A stretch of DNA of 64,000 bases from Flavobacteria bacterium RIFCSPLOWO2_12_FULL_35_11 (GCA_001800975.1 MGWK01000055.1:18127-82126), one strand, 5' to 3'; shown: positions 1-9,428, counted from the first letter of the stretch. The notes: generated by a model not told the origin, from the letters alone. Translations and numbers: made by a program.

Positions 1-744
1 CAGATTGGCAATGGGTACTCAGAAGAGATTAAAGAGCGGGCAACGAAAAATTCCGTTATGCGGAAGAAGATGGAATCCTCCGCTAGAAATATGCAAAATG
101 CGATAGCTATGCAGCTTGGAGATGACGGCAGAGTTGATGAGGCTGTTATGATATCTTTTTGTGCCGCGCTTTTTAGTGATATTACTAAGGCGTTTCAAGA
201 GTATAAAAAGATATCCTACGAGAAGCAGCTTGAGGATGGTGAGCGCTCTAAAAATATTCTTCAAGAGAAACTTGATAGTCTTAAAAAGTTTCAAGAGTCT
301 GCGGAGAGAAGCAACCGCTATACTCGTTTGAAGATGGAACAGGCGGCTTTAGAGAAAAAATCTAGTCAAGATAATACTCCGGCGGCTGAGAAGAAGAGCA
401 TGCTTGCTGAATTGAAAAAAATAGGTAAAGAGATAGATAAAATTGTTGAATTCTACGGCAAAGTGAATGAAGGCGAATATGTTAAATCATTAGAAAAAGC
501 GGAAAGTCTTTGGTATGGTGACGGTGCTGAGTTTATCAGCAAACTAAGAGGGATGTCTCTTGAAGATATTCAAGCAACTTTTAAAGAGAAGGTTGATATA
601 GATCTTCTTTTTAAAGATGAGGATTATACCCGTGAATTTGTCAAGGGTGTTATAGAGGGTGTTGTTGATGGTGAAATTAGCAATCTCTTTGCTGATTTAG
701 CGGAAGAGGGTTTGAAAAAAGCTTCTTCTCAAGAGCTTCAATAA
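1..744 (+). CDS. Hypothetical coiled-coil protein, 5' end outside window
   Basis: The frame is open from the first base with no start codon in context, so the N-terminus lies outside the window; 247 codons are visible. A Met at base 58 is probably internal. The protein is rich in Lys and Glu with long heptad-like helices (visible residues about 75-160), suggesting a soluble coiled coil. I do not recognise a family. It sits 10 bp before the next gene, so the two are probably one operon. Its end is Glu-rich but only weakly resembles the tail shared by other proteins here. Confidence 0.75.
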   Translation, partial: QIGNGYSEEIKERATKNSVMRKKMESSARNMQNAIAMQLGDDGRVDEAVMISFCAALFSDITKAFQEYKKISYEKQLEDGERSKNILQEKLDSLKKFQESAERSNRYTRLKMEQAALEKKSSQDNTPAAEKKSMLAELKKIGKEIDKIVEFYGKVNEGEYVKSLEKAESLWYGDGAEFISKLRGMSLEDIQATFKEKVDIDLLFKDEDYTREFVKGVIEGVVDGEISNLFADLAEEGLKKASSQELQ

Positions 745-754
745 AGGATGATTT

Positions 755-2998
755 ATGTTTATTAAAAATAACGGCGTAGCTATTGAGGTGAATAATGATG
801 GTTCGTTCATATTCGCAGGAAAAACATATCATGATGATAAAAATCAGCATCTTAAAAACATTGAAGATAAATTAGTGGTGTTTGCCGATTCAAAATACTC
901 CATTAATTATGATGACATCCCCAAAAGATTAAAAGAGAAGATTAACCGCACTCTTAATACGATATATTCTCATCTTGATAAGAAGAGAGATGAGGATGTT
1001 GTTGCATTAAACAGGCTAAAAGATTTCGGGTTTCTCGAAGATGATTATGAGCGCATAAAGCGCGTCTCAAAAAACATTAACAATATCGCTTTTGGGATGG
1101 GTTTAGGGAATGCCGAAGCATCTTATGATAGGTATAAAAAGCAAAATCCTGAAAATAGAAGTATTTTTGGGTTCCATAGCGCCGTCAAGGGTGATTTGAG
1201 CGTTGAGAGAGATAAAATCGCTGTTTTTGTTGAGAACTTTAAAAAGAAAAAGCTTAATGACTTTACTTTTTTTAGCGAAACGCTTCAAGACTTTGGGATT
1301 AGTGATACCAAAGAGGTTCTGTCGATATATAACGACAGCATAGATAGCGTTTTTGTAATTGGAACAAAAGATTACGCGGTTATTTCCGTGGCAAAAAAAG
1401 AGTTTATGGATCTGCAAGCGCAGGTTATAAAAGATGCTGTTGAATCCGGTTACGGGGTTCCTATTGACCTCCCTAGATTTGTCTCCCCTAGTGATAAGAT
1501 TAACGATGAGACGATTAATCCGCAAAAGGTGAAGATGATTCGTCAATTTGATTTTACTAAAAATCAGGTAGGCTATAAAAGTGATGCTTTTATGTCTAAT
1601 GGTGATATTTCACCGAAAGTTAAAAGTCTTCTTTCTGATAACATCAAGACTCAGATAAAAATTTTAAATATGGATACCAACAATAGTCTTGGTATGATAA
1701 ATCTACAACTTATCAAAAATAACGGCTTTAGTTTCGATAAGATGAAAGATTGGGCGCTTTATAGTGGTGATAATGATATTATTAACCCGCAAAAAGCGAT
1801 GGGGGTTGCTATTACCGGCTTAAAGCAGTGTAATAAGCTAGTTGAATGCGGGATTTTGCAAAGCTCAGATAATAAAAATTACAGCTTTACTACTCCACGA
1901 GCGCGGGAGATTTTACTAGAAAACCCTGCGGCAACATATAATGAGCTCGCGGATATTATGATTAAAGAGCATGAGATTACTTTTGCGGGGGTTGAAAAAC
2001 CTATCAATAAGGAGCTCTTCGATTCTGAGAAGGCGGATTTTGAGGGGTTCCTTGATGCGCAGTTTAAGAGCTATTATGTCCCGCAAGGTTTAGGCATTGA
2101 TGCGTTTAGAACGGATGCTTTGGTTGATGAGTCGCAAGAGAGGCAAAGAATGAGGGATTTTTATCCTGAGCTTCAAAGAGGGGCGGGTTTTGATGCCGTT
2201 CTTAGTGATTTTTTTGACAAAAGAGAGTTTGATTTTATAAGAACTCCTTCTCTTAATTTTAGCGATAAGCGGGTTGTTGATGCCATAAGTAAAGAGTGGA
2301 GTGGTGCTCAACAGCATAATAGGAATAACAAGAATGAAATCTCGCAAAATGATTTTATCAATATCTCCGCCGTGAAGTTTGACGGAATAAGCGTTAAGTC
2401 GCTCAATAATTGGAAAGAGAGTGTTATTGCGGCAAAGTCACTTAGCAAAGATGAGGCGGATGGTTTCGTAGAGGCTTCCCTTTCAAGAGGTGAGGCTCTG
2501 GTTCTTGCCGGGCTTATGGTAAAAGCCGGAAAGGATTATAAATTTTTAGATGGTTTTTCAAAAGAGATTTTGTATAAAAATTATAAAGAGAGTCTTGCGG
2601 GCTTGCAAGAGCTAAATAAGGGCGTCAAAGTGAGTAAGCCTGTTATGTCGCCGGTTAATACGGTAGATACCTCCGTTGGAGTTTTACAGAGCAATAGAGA
2701 GCTTACGGCGGCTCTTGCGGATTTTAATTACGCATGGTCGTTATCCGGGGATGAGAAATATAAGCGCATGATGGGTGCGGTTGAATTTGATTTGACTATA
2801 AAATTTAAAGAGGCTTATGCGACTGATGAGCATTTTAAAACTTTTGTTCATGATATGCTCAAAAGGGAAGATTCAACAGGGGTAAGAAATGCTTTTTATA
2901 ATGATATTTTTGAACAGATGAGTGAAGAGTCTGACTCATCTATTGAAGATATTTCAAAAAATTTAACAGTAAGTAATGCTTCCGATTATTCGGCGTAG
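755..2998 (+). CDS. Hypothetical protein, 747 aa
   Basis: An AAAGGATG ribosome site precedes the ATG. No signal peptide or membrane segment is visible, and the protein is hydrophilic and helical throughout. No family is recognised. The last 20 residues (SSIEDISKNLTVSN near the end) look like a shortened form of the C-terminal tail found on other proteins in this window. It lies between the upstream coiled-coil gene and the coupling-protein gene (15 bp to the next start), so a role in conjugation, perhaps as an exported or accessory protein, is possible but unproven. Confidence 0.8.
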   Translation: MFIKNNGVAIEVNNDGSFIFAGKTYHDDKNQHLKNIEDKLVVFADSKYSINYDDIPKRLKEKINRTLNTIYSHLDKKRDEDVVALNRLKDFGFLEDDYERIKRVSKNINNIAFGMGLGNAEASYDRYKKQNPENRSIFGFHSAVKGDLSVERDKIAVFVENFKKKKLNDFTFFSETLQDFGISDTKEVLSIYNDSIDSVFVIGTKDYAVISVAKKEFMDLQAQVIKDAVESGYGVPIDLPRFVSPSDKINDETINPQKVKMIRQFDFTKNQVGYKSDAFMSNGDISPKVKSLLSDNIKTQIKILNMDTNNSLGMINLQLIKNNGFSFDKMKDWALYSGDNDIINPQKAMGVAITGLKQCNKLVECGILQSSDNKNYSFTTPRAREILLENPAATYNELADIMIKEHEITFAGVEKPINKELFDSEKADFEGFLDAQFKSYYVPQGLGIDAFRTDALVDESQERQRMRDFYPELQRGAGFDAVLSDFFDKREFDFIRTPSLNFSDKRVVDAISKEWSGAQQHNRNNKNEISQNDFINISAVKFDGISVKSLNNWKESVIAAKSLSKDEADGFVEASLSRGEALVLAGLMVKAGKDYKFLDGFSKEILYKNYKESLAGLQELNKGVKVSKPVMSPVNTVDTSVGVLQSNRELTAALADFNYAWSLSGDEKYKRMMGAVEFDLTIKFKEAYATDEHFKTFVHDMLKREDSTGVRNAFYNDIFEQMSEESDSSIEDISKNLTVSNASDYSA

Positions 2999-3013
2999 CG
3001 GAAGGTTTTTTAT

Positions 3014-5536
3014 ATGGCTAGAAATGTAAGTGGAACTGATAAGTTTGAGTTTAATGATATTCAAAGGAAATATACCGGCGAATATTTAAATGATATCTTA
3101 AAAGGGTTTTACCTCTTTATTCCAAAATTGGCGATTTTTACCTCTTTTTTATTTTTGATTTTCAGCGCGACGGGTGTTGCGGTTGGGGCAGAGCTTTTTT
3201 TCTTTAATGCGCTGCTTTTGTTGTTTGTCGGGTATCTTTTTTTATATATGATGGTTGATCAGCGGGCGAATGTCGCTTGTATTGGTGTTATCAATGAAGC
3301 TCGTGATTCACAGCTTAAGTATGTCTTTGGGATGAAACAAGAAAAAATTAAATATTACGCGAATGTTGGAAGTGTTGTTATGAATTTTTTAGGCAAAGAT
3401 GCTAACGAGGCCGTTCAAAAAAATCTCGCTCCCTCTAATAGAGTTTATGATATGCTCATTGATAAAAAGACTTATACGATGGGGTATCTTTTGCCGGGTT
3501 CTACGGGTAGCGGTAAAACGGTTACTCTTAATACTACTGTTTTTTTACCTGCTATTAAATCCGGCAACGGTTTCTTTTATCTTGAAGGTAAGGGTGATAG
3601 ACCTATTACCGAGGGGATAATGGGGTTTATTTATCAATACGGCCGCGAGAATGATGTTTTTATTCTTGACTTCGGAGCGGCTGCGAACGGCGGATTTACG
3701 AACGGGCTTAATCCTCTTGCTATCGGGAGTTCTAAGACTGTGGGTGAGCTTTTAAAATCTCTTATTGATGTTATGAAGGGTGATAATAAATGGGTTTCAG
3801 ATATGGCCATTGCCTTTTTGGAGGCGATTTTGCTCCCTCTTGTTCTTCTTAGAGATATAAATTTAGTTATAGATCCGAAGCATCTGCAAAGTATTCAGTC
3901 TTATGACGATTTTGCGAAATTTGATAAAAAACAGTTCAATATTACTACTTTGTTGAACTATTTGAATTTTCAATCCGCTATTGATTTGCTTTATATGATG
4001 CAAAGAATGTTTAAAGATCCAAAATTTTTAGAGAGAGTTAACGCTACGCAGGAGTATGGAAGTTTAAAAAAAGATTTATCAGAGAATATAATCGGGCGAT
4101 TATTGAGAAATCTTACGGGGCATAATATTGATGTGACGGCTCTTAAAGAGCCTGTTTACGCAAGTATGTCCCCTGATATTAAGAGAAATCACCCGAAGGC
4201 AACCGAGGATTGGATTAACGCGCTTGAGATATTCGGCGGGGAAAAATTTTACGGAAATATTTTTAATAAAGACGAAGCAGATTTTGAAGCGCTAACGGCG
4301 ATTCAGACGGGTAAAATTATTATTTCTATTTTACCCTCTATGTCAGCTTCTCCCGATCAAAATGCAAAGATGGGGAAGATGATTACTGCCGTTGCCAAAT
4401 CAAGCATCGGTTATATGCTTGAGCAGGGTTCTATTGTAGGGCAAAGAAAAGAGAAGAGCAGAGATAAGAGATATCGTCCTCGAAAATTGCCTTATGGGTA
4501 TATTTTTGATGAGCCGTCGAATTACGCGAACGAAGATATTTCGCAGATGTCGAGTATGGTCCGCTCTATCGGAAGTGACGGCGGCGGTATGGCGATTATT
4601 TGGACGGGACAGTCAAGGACCGATATGGACAAAATTGATGATAATAAAAAGATTGCCTCAGAGCAGCTTTTGGCGAACCTCGGCTTTACACAGTGCCTAA
4701 ACATTCAAGATCAGGGATGGAAGGATGTTATGGTTAAAAAGACGGGGGAGGGTTACGCTGTCCGTGAAAATAATTATGACGGGGTTAAGGGCGGGAACGA
4801 AGATGCTAATTACCGTGAATATAAAAGAGAAAAAGAGAAAAAGTATGAAGAAAACTTTTTTGAAAACAGCTTAAGACCGCAGACGGGGGAGAGTATTGTA
4901 TCTGTAAAGGGTTATATTAATGAAGAGAAACTTGTCTCATGGTATAGCGAGGCTCCAGTTTGTGATTTGTTTATAAATAGAAATATAAGCTCTAGCAAGC
5001 TGATAAACCACTTTCGTAGTTTATCCCAGTCAGAAGAGTTTCTCGCTTCGCTTAAAGAGCGGATTGAAGAGGAGTTTGATGACTCCCTTATAAAAGATGA
5101 TGGCTTGAGCCTGAGTTTTGAGCAAGAGGTGTTTAGTGCGTTGCAGCTTTTGGCGAATACGGCTTATCCTGCGCTTAAGGGTGCGGGGGATTTTACATTA
5201 AAGCTTCTTGCAAAGAATAATCCTAAAGCGCATGGGGATTATACATACTCTACTCATAATATTAATATATACAATGTTACCAATAAGAGCAGGGAGCATT
5301 TAATCGCAACTGCGGTCCATGAGCTTGCGCATCATATCGTATATAAGCTCACAGAAGATCATGGGCACCCTAAAATATTCTATAAAACTCTGCATGAGCT
5401 TTTAGGTTATGCGATGGGGCTGGAGGAGCTCTATTTTGATTATAATGAAGCTAAAGAGAAAAATATGATTGACAGTAACGATATTAGGCTTATGGAGAGA
5501 TTTTTCAAAGAACCTAGGGTTACGAAAAGAGATTGA
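3014..5536 (+). CDS. TrbC/IcmO(DotL)-type conjugative coupling ATPase with C-terminal zinc-peptidase-like domain
   Basis: This is the inner-membrane ATPase that delivers DNA and protein substrates to a type IV secretion channel. Two N-terminal membrane segments (about residues 33-80) are followed by a Walker A motif, GSTGSGKT, at residues 162-169. The FYLEGKGD string after it and a Walker B-like IFDEPSN near residue 500 fit the TrbC/IcmO/DotL branch rather than TraG/VirD4. The last 130 residues are unusual: HELAH at 769-773 followed by a second His/Phe-rich stretch (HGHPKIFY) resembles SprT/YgjP-type metallopeptidases. Its stop is two bases before the next start, implying coupled translation. 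Coupling-protein role is well supported; peptidase activity is inference. Confidence 0.88.
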   Translation: MARNVSGTDKFEFNDIQRKYTGEYLNDILKGFYLFIPKLAIFTSFLFLIFSATGVAVGAELFFFNALLLLFVGYLFLYMMVDQRANVACIGVINEARDSQLKYVFGMKQEKIKYYANVGSVVMNFLGKDANEAVQKNLAPSNRVYDMLIDKKTYTMGYLLPGSTGSGKTVTLNTTVFLPAIKSGNGFFYLEGKGDRPITEGIMGFIYQYGRENDVFILDFGAAANGGFTNGLNPLAIGSSKTVGELLKSLIDVMKGDNKWVSDMAIAFLEAILLPLVLLRDINLVIDPKHLQSIQSYDDFAKFDKKQFNITTLLNYLNFQSAIDLLYMMQRMFKDPKFLERVNATQEYGSLKKDLSENIIGRLLRNLTGHNIDVTALKEPVYASMSPDIKRNHPKATEDWINALEIFGGEKFYGNIFNKDEADFEALTAIQTGKIIISILPSMSASPDQNAKMGKMITAVAKSSIGYMLEQGSIVGQRKEKSRDKRYRPRKLPYGYIFDEPSNYANEDISQMSSMVRSIGSDGGGMAIIWTGQSRTDMDKIDDNKKIASEQLLANLGFTQCLNIQDQGWKDVMVKKTGEGYAVRENNYDGVKGGNEDANYREYKREKEKKYEENFFENSLRPQTGESIVSVKGYINEEKLVSWYSEAPVCDLFINRNISSSKLINHFRSLSQSEEFLASLKERIEEEFDDSLIKDDGLSLSFEQEVFSALQLLANTAYPALKGAGDFTLKLLAKNNPKAHGDYTYSTHNINIYNVTNKSREHLIATAVHELAHHIVYKLTEDHGHPKIFYKTLHELLGYAMGLEELYFDYNEAKEKNMIDSNDIRLMERFFKEPRVTKRD

Positions 5537-5537
5537 T

Positions 5538-6353
5538 ATGAATTTTAAAAGAGTTTTGATTTTGGTTTTTGCTTTGGCTCTCTTTAGCGGGGTTTTAAGC
5601 GCGGCGGATTTATCACAAAAGATAGAGGATATTTCGCTTGGGCTTTTTTCCGGCGGAAATGTTACTACAGCTAGTAATTTGAGTCTTGGAGATTTAGTAG
5701 GTGCTATTTTTATTGGGATTATAGCATATTTAACCACGGTAGTTTTTTTTATTATTGGGCTTGTTGGTGTCGGCGGCTATTTTTTTAAAGCAGCCGGTGG
5801 TGGCGGGGATAATCTTGCCGGTATGAATTTTGTGCGGTTAGCGTTAAAGCCGCTGCTTTGGTTTGTTGTCGGAGCGGTAATTTTTGCGACTTTTAAGATA
5901 TTTCTTGAAGGATGGTATAATATTGATATAGGGAGTCGAATAAAATTCTTTTTTGAAGCGAGATATGACTCTTTGGTGGATAATTTAACCACTACGGGGG
6001 TTATGCTGAAATCTACAAAAACGGTTTTAACGATTTTAGATTTGCTGTCTAAATTCGCGTTTTGGAGCATAGTTGCTATTTTTATATTTCTCTATGTATT
6101 TGTTTTTGGTGTGTTTCTTTCTGTTTTTATTGAATCCGGGAATGCGGATGCCTCTATATTTAAAAAAATATTAGCAGGTGTTTTTACCGCGGTAATCTCT
6201 CTTGTGATTATTGGAATGTATAACGCGAATGTTTCTCGTGTAATGTTTTCAAAAAATCCTGTTATTGAAAGTGTTGGAGAAGTGCGCTCGATAAATCAAG
6301 GATTTACGAGTGCTATAAAAATTTGGGTGGAAAAAGGTCTAAAAACTTCTTAG
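5538..6353 (+). CDS. Polytopic membrane protein with signal peptide, probable transfer-channel component
   Basis: I start at the ATG one base after the preceding TGA rather than at the in-frame Met at 5469, which lies inside the upstream gene. This start gives a classical signal peptide (MNFKRVLILVFALALFSG, cleavage near SAA-D). Then come about four hydrophobic segments (after residue 55, near 100, near 175 and near 210). The position directly after the coupling ATPase suggests a type IVB-like transfer membrane protein, in the manner of small IncI Tra or Dot/Icm membrane proteins, but I cannot assign a named family. 271 aa. Confidence 0.7.
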   Translation: MNFKRVLILVFALALFSGVLSAADLSQKIEDISLGLFSGGNVTTASNLSLGDLVGAIFIGIIAYLTTVVFFIIGLVGVGGYFFKAAGGGGDNLAGMNFVRLALKPLLWFVVGAVIFATFKIFLEGWYNIDIGSRIKFFFEARYDSLVDNLTTTGVMLKSTKTVLTILDLLSKFAFWSIVAIFIFLYVFVFGVFLSVFIESGNADASIFKKILAGVFTAVISLVIIGMYNANVSRVMFSKNPVIESVGEVRSINQGFTSAIKIWVEKGLKTS

Positions 6354-6407
6354 ATTAAGCTAGTTTTTATTATACTTTTATTAAGATTAGTTTGTTAGAA
6401 GTGTTGG

Positions 6408-6437
6408 AGATTTACAAATAGTGTAAATCTTTTTTTT
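6408..6437 (+). terminator. Rho-independent terminator after the coupling-protein operon
   Basis: An 8-bp stem (AGATTTAC / GTAAATCT) with a 7-nt loop is followed directly by a run of T residues. It lies about 55 bp after the stop of the membrane-protein gene. The stem is AT-rich, so efficiency is uncertain. A degenerate copy of the element-wide promoter motif lies just upstream (about 6367-6385), so attenuation of a short leader is also possible. Confidence 0.65.
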
Positions 6438-6696
6438 ACGAGAGTTTTTCATACTGTGTATGATTTGGTTTCAGTGTGAAGTGAAGTTTAGTTCACATTT
6501 AGTTGTTCATGGTTCTCACAAGTGTTAAATTTTAGAACCTAGCTTTATGCTGGTTGATTACTAAGTATAATTATATGTTTATAACGCTTAAATAAAGCTT
6601 AACGCAGGATATATAATTTGTTTTTCGCTTTGCGTTGGTGAGAGCTATGAGATTTTATAGCCCCATTTGGAGTTTTAATAAAAAAGGATTTAAAAG
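6438..6696 (+). promoter_or_regulatory. Long leader region with TATAAT box
   Basis: About 260 bp without an ORF precede the next small membrane-protein gene. A TATAAT lies at 6566-6571. Downstream of it are short inverted repeats (CGCTTTGCG near 6628 and GCTAT/ATAGC near 6645-6662), so the transcript would have a roughly 110-nt structured 5' leader. I recognise no riboswitch class. Confidence 0.35.
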
Positions 6697-7134
6697 ATGA
6701 AAAAGATTATAGTAAGTGTAGTTGCGTTGTCTGCGGGTTTGTTGGCGGCGGAAGATGTGAGTGTTTTAACCGGGTTAAATGAGAGCGGCGGTCTTGCCGG
6801 AGGAGCGCTTGGAATAGGTTTTGTTCACGCTGTCTTCTGGGTGCCTATTTTAGGATTTATTATTGCAGCGGGTGCCGTTATAGGGTTTTATTTTAAACAA
6901 TTTAAACAAAAAGAGGACGGCTTATATAAGACGCTCGGTTCAATTGTTCTAGGAATTGTTGTTGGTGTTATGGTTTACGCCGGAGTGTTAAAAATCGTCG
7001 ACGGGGTAATGCAAAAAGACGCTTGTGGCAAGGCTATTGTTACTGCGTATCTACAAGATAGCATAGCTAAGGGCTTAAATCCAGGAAGCCATACATTTGG
7101 CACAAAAATTGGCGAGGTGTCTTGTCTGCAATAG
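6697..7134 (+). CDS. Small membrane protein with signal peptide, possible conjugation component
   Basis: 145 aa with a strong ribosome site (AAAAAAGG). An N-terminal signal peptide (MKKIIVSVVALSAGLLAAE) is followed by two hydrophobic segments (about residues 48-68 and 82-104) separated by a short basic loop. Two Cys lie in the C-terminal part. The size and two-segment layout resemble the small TraQ/TraR (IncI) or IcmD/DotP-type membrane proteins, or a VirB2-like subunit, but no diagnostic motif is present. It has its own leader and a terminator-like hairpin behind it, so it is probably transcribed alone. Confidence 0.65.
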   Translation: MKKIIVSVVALSAGLLAAEDVSVLTGLNESGGLAGGALGIGFVHAVFWVPILGFIIAAGAVIGFYFKQFKQKEDGLYKTLGSIVLGIVVGVMVYAGVLKIVDGVMQKDACGKAIVTAYLQDSIAKGLNPGSHTFGTKIGEVSCLQ

Positions 7135-7145
7135 TTTGCCGACAT

Positions 7146-7169
7146 GCCGCTTCTTTTTTAAGAAGCGGC
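7146..7169 (+). terminator. Strong hairpin, likely terminator
   Basis: A perfect 10-bp stem, GCCGCTTCTT / AAGAAGCGGC, with a TTTT loop lies 12 bp after the preceding stop. No clean T-run follows, so termination strength is uncertain. A related hairpin (CGCTTCTT...AAGAAGCG) occurs at 60297-60315. Confidence 0.55.
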
Positions 7170-7206
7170 TATATGTTTGATTTTATAACTTAAAAAGAAG
7201 AAAAAA

Positions 7207-7743
7207 ATGTCAGAATTAAAACAAGTAAGTTGTTACCTTAATGAAAAACTTAAATACGCGATTGAAAAAGAGGTTATCCACTTTAAATACCGCGGGGTTG
7301 AAGAGAGGGCAACTATTAACAGAAATATGAGTTATATAATTGAAGATTTTATCGAAAAGCATAAAAAAAACATAGAGGCGGTGGCTGATGTTATTGTAAA
7401 AGTTTTGTCAATAGATAATTTTGATTCCGTGAGTCAAAAACGCCTTCTTGCAAAATTGGATATAAGTTTAAAATCATACCCACTAAAGCTCTCCACGGCT
7501 TTTTCAAAAAAGCTTGAAGACTTTAGAGTTGATTGCAATAGAGTTTTTGGCTTTAAGTTTACAAAAACTGGGTTTTATAATCTTATCTTACTTCATTACT
7601 ATATTGAAAATAAAGTGGCCTTAGCAAGATTGGACTTAGACTTTTGGTCGCAGGATTATTTCAAGGGAGCAGAATCAAACGGAGAGTTTGGGGATGTTCT
7701 TAAACTATTCCACAAATTACTTGAGAAAGGGGAACCAAAATGA
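7207..7743 (+). CDS. Hypothetical protein, probable partner of ParA-like ATPase
   Basis: 178 aa, soluble and helical, with alternating Lys and Glu. No family is recognised. The stop overlaps the start of the ParA-like gene by four bases (ATGA), so translation is coupled. This gene order (small DNA-binding or adaptor gene next to ParA) is common in plasmid partition modules, although there the adaptor is often downstream. I see no obvious ribbon-helix-helix or ParB N-box, so the adaptor role is inferred from context. Confidence 0.65.
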   Translation: MSELKQVSCYLNEKLKYAIEKEVIHFKYRGVEERATINRNMSYIIEDFIEKHKKNIEAVADVIVKVLSIDNFDSVSQKRLLAKLDISLKSYPLKLSTAFSKKLEDFRVDCNRVFGFKFTKTGFYNLILLHYYIENKVALARLDLDFWSQDYFKGAESNGEFGDVLKLFHKLLEKGEPK

Positions 7744-8684
7744 CAAATTCGACGCTTATGCGTGAGATGATATTTATAGTTTGTAATAAAAAAGGCGGGG
7801 CCGGTAAGTCAACGGCTGCAAATCAGTTTATTGCGCCATTTTTGGCGGAAAATCTTAAATCCGGCGGTAAAAAAGTAAAGCTTATTGAAATTGATGATAA
7901 CAACAACTCCCGCGCGGCTTATGCGGAATCGAAGTTGACGGACTCCGTTTTAATAGCCGATGCAGGAAAAGAGCTTGAGAAGATTTGCCTTAAAGAGTTT
8001 TCAATGGCCGGGAGAGAGTACCCTATAATTTTTGATATAGGTGTCGGGTATTTTGAGCAGGCTCTTGAAACGCTAAGCAATGTCCTCTTGGACGAGAGAG
8101 TCGTTTTTATCGTTCCTGCGAAACAATCGCCTGATGATGCGATTAACAGCAAAACAACGATTGGAAAAATTCTAGAGTATAATCCTTTAGCGAAGATTGT
8201 AGTTATCTGTTCAGATGCAATGTATGATTATGGGCAAGAGGATGATTTGCGTGAAGAGTTTGGTATTCTTTTTGGTAAATATATCAACACGAGAACAAAT
8301 AAGTTTATGCAAACGATTTTTGATGATTTTAAAATCGGTGAAAATTTTGTTTCCATAAAGAAGAGTTCTCTCTTTATAGAGGCGGGCGTTACTTTTTTAA
8401 CTACGATTTACGAAGCGGGGGAAATTGGCAAGACAATTCATAAGGGTGACGGTGTTCGCCATCCACTAGAGTTAGAAATTGATGTGATAAGAGAGAAGAT
8501 TTCGGCGGAGCTTGCTAAAGAGAAGCCTAGTCAAAAAACGATTGACGGGTTAAATTCAGAGATTGAAATTTGTCGCACGAAGCTTGTTTTTTATAAGAAG
8601 TGTGCCAAATATTCTACTACTCATCTCTCTCCTATATTTAGGGATTTTGCGAAAATTTTAGATGGATTATTTCCGAAGGCGTAA
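7740..8684 (+). CDS. ParA/MinD-type P-loop ATPase
   Basis: The deviant Walker A KKGGAGKST at about residues 17-25, with the signature first Lys, is diagnostic of the ParA/MinD/Soj superfamily. The Walker A' region reads IIFDIGVGYF, replacing the usual D-x-P. ParA proteins drive segregation of plasmids and integrative elements by nucleoid-dependent ATPase cycling. It overlaps the upstream gene by ATGA. The Met at residue 10 (MIFIVCNKKGG) is an alternative start. The C-terminal region (about 240-314) is Lys-rich and helical. Partition is the likeliest role; a role in positioning the pilus or transfer machinery cannot be excluded. Confidence 0.85.
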   Translation: MTNSTLMREMIFIVCNKKGGAGKSTAANQFIAPFLAENLKSGGKKVKLIEIDDNNNSRAAYAESKLTDSVLIADAGKELEKICLKEFSMAGREYPIIFDIGVGYFEQALETLSNVLLDERVVFIVPAKQSPDDAINSKTTIGKILEYNPLAKIVVICSDAMYDYGQEDDLREEFGILFGKYINTRTNKFMQTIFDDFKIGENFVSIKKSSLFIEAGVTFLTTIYEAGEIGKTIHKGDGVRHPLELEIDVIREKISAELAKEKPSQKTIDGLNSEIEICRTKLVFYKKCAKYSTTHLSPIFRDFAKILDGLFPKA

Positions 8685-8717
8685 TGTTTCACCACAAGCG
8701 GGACATAAATAAGGAAA

Positions 8718-9050
8718 ATGAAAATGAACAAAAATCTCCGCACTCTTTTTCTTAGAAAAGTTACGCTAAGCAACCCTCTTGTAAAAGAGGAGTTGCATAA
8801 AATATTGTTTCAAGCCTTGCCGCTCTGTGGCTTTGGCATACGAGATGATATTTATCTTCTCATTGCCTCTAAAAGAGACGAAATAAACCTTCGTCTCTTT
8901 TTTGCTAATCACTCAGAATGGAGCAAAGAGGAGTATATTTTGGTTGGAAAATATAAGTATTGCAATTTTTTCAGCCCCCTTGATTCCGCATTAGCTTTTT
9001 CAGAGACTATAGTCAAAAAAATTAATGCCCAGATTGCTGCCGCAGAGTAG
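8718..9050 (+). CDS. Hypothetical protein, 110 aa
   Basis: The start follows an AAGGAAA ribosome site; a second Met two codons later is an alternative. The protein is soluble with an alternating hydrophobic pattern suggesting a small alpha/beta fold. I do not recognise it. It lies 33 bp after the ParA-like gene and may be the last gene of that operon. Downstream sequence (9051-9100) contains a fragment of the dispersed repeat family (TTTTACTTTGTAAAA). Confidence 0.6.
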   Translation: MKMNKNLRTLFLRKVTLSNPLVKEELHKILFQALPLCGFGIRDDIYLLIASKRDEINLRLFFANHSEWSKEEYILVGKYKYCNFFSPLDSALAFSETIVKKINAQIAAAE

Positions 9051-9110
9051 TAAAAAGGTAGTTTCCCTGCGTTTTACTTTGTAAAAAGGCGTTGCTTGCT
9101 TAAGCCATCT

Positions 9111-9134
9111 TTTATTATAAACCTATTATAATTT
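9111..9134 (+). promoter_or_regulatory. Element-wide promoter motif (double TATTATAA)
   Basis: TTATTATAAACCTATTATAA occurs here with CTTAAG 10-15 bp upstream, and an ORF start 36 bp downstream. The second box contains TATAAT, a good -10 element. The same string recurs before many transcription units in the window (listed separately). Confidence 0.6.
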
Positions 9135-9169
9135 ATCAAGATTTTAAATTTTTTAAATAGGATATAAAT

Positions 9170-9307
9170 ATGGCAATTTTTGAACAAGAGTTTTCTCTTA
9201 CGGATGTTCCTCTTCTCTCTATTGCTAATGTTGATTTAAAGTGTTTGGCTGATGAGATTAAAAAATTATCAGATACTAAAGAGATTGCAAATAAGGATTT
9301 TGCGTGA
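9170..9307 (+). CDS. Small hypothetical protein, 45 aa
   Basis: A short frame (MAIFEQEFSLTD... to KDFA) is preceded by a promoter motif 36 bp upstream and a TAGGAT-like ribosome site. Codon use resembles the neighbours. It has no recognisable family. The promoter and ribosome site are the main reasons to believe it is real; it is followed closely by the pilus-operon promoter. Confidence 0.45.
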   Translation: MAIFEQEFSLTDVPLLSIANVDLKCLADEIKKLSDTKEIANKDFA

Positions 9308-9388
9308 TATTTATACAAGGTTCCACCCCTCTTTTTGTGTGTTTTTATTCAAAAATTCCTTTTTTGAAATACTCTTCTTTAAGCTATA

Positions 9389-9414
9389 TTTTATTATACT
9401 TTTATTATAATTTA
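9389..9414 (+). promoter_or_regulatory. Promoter of the pilus operon (double TATTATAA variant)
   Basis: The variant TTTATTATACTTTTATTATA carries the two boxes at the usual 11-bp spacing, with TTTAAGCTA just upstream. It lies about 15 bp before the first pilus gene, and no other copy occurs until 24.3 kb. The whole pil cluster is therefore probably one transcript from here. Confidence 0.6.
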
Positions 9415-9428
9415 GAAAAAGGATGATT

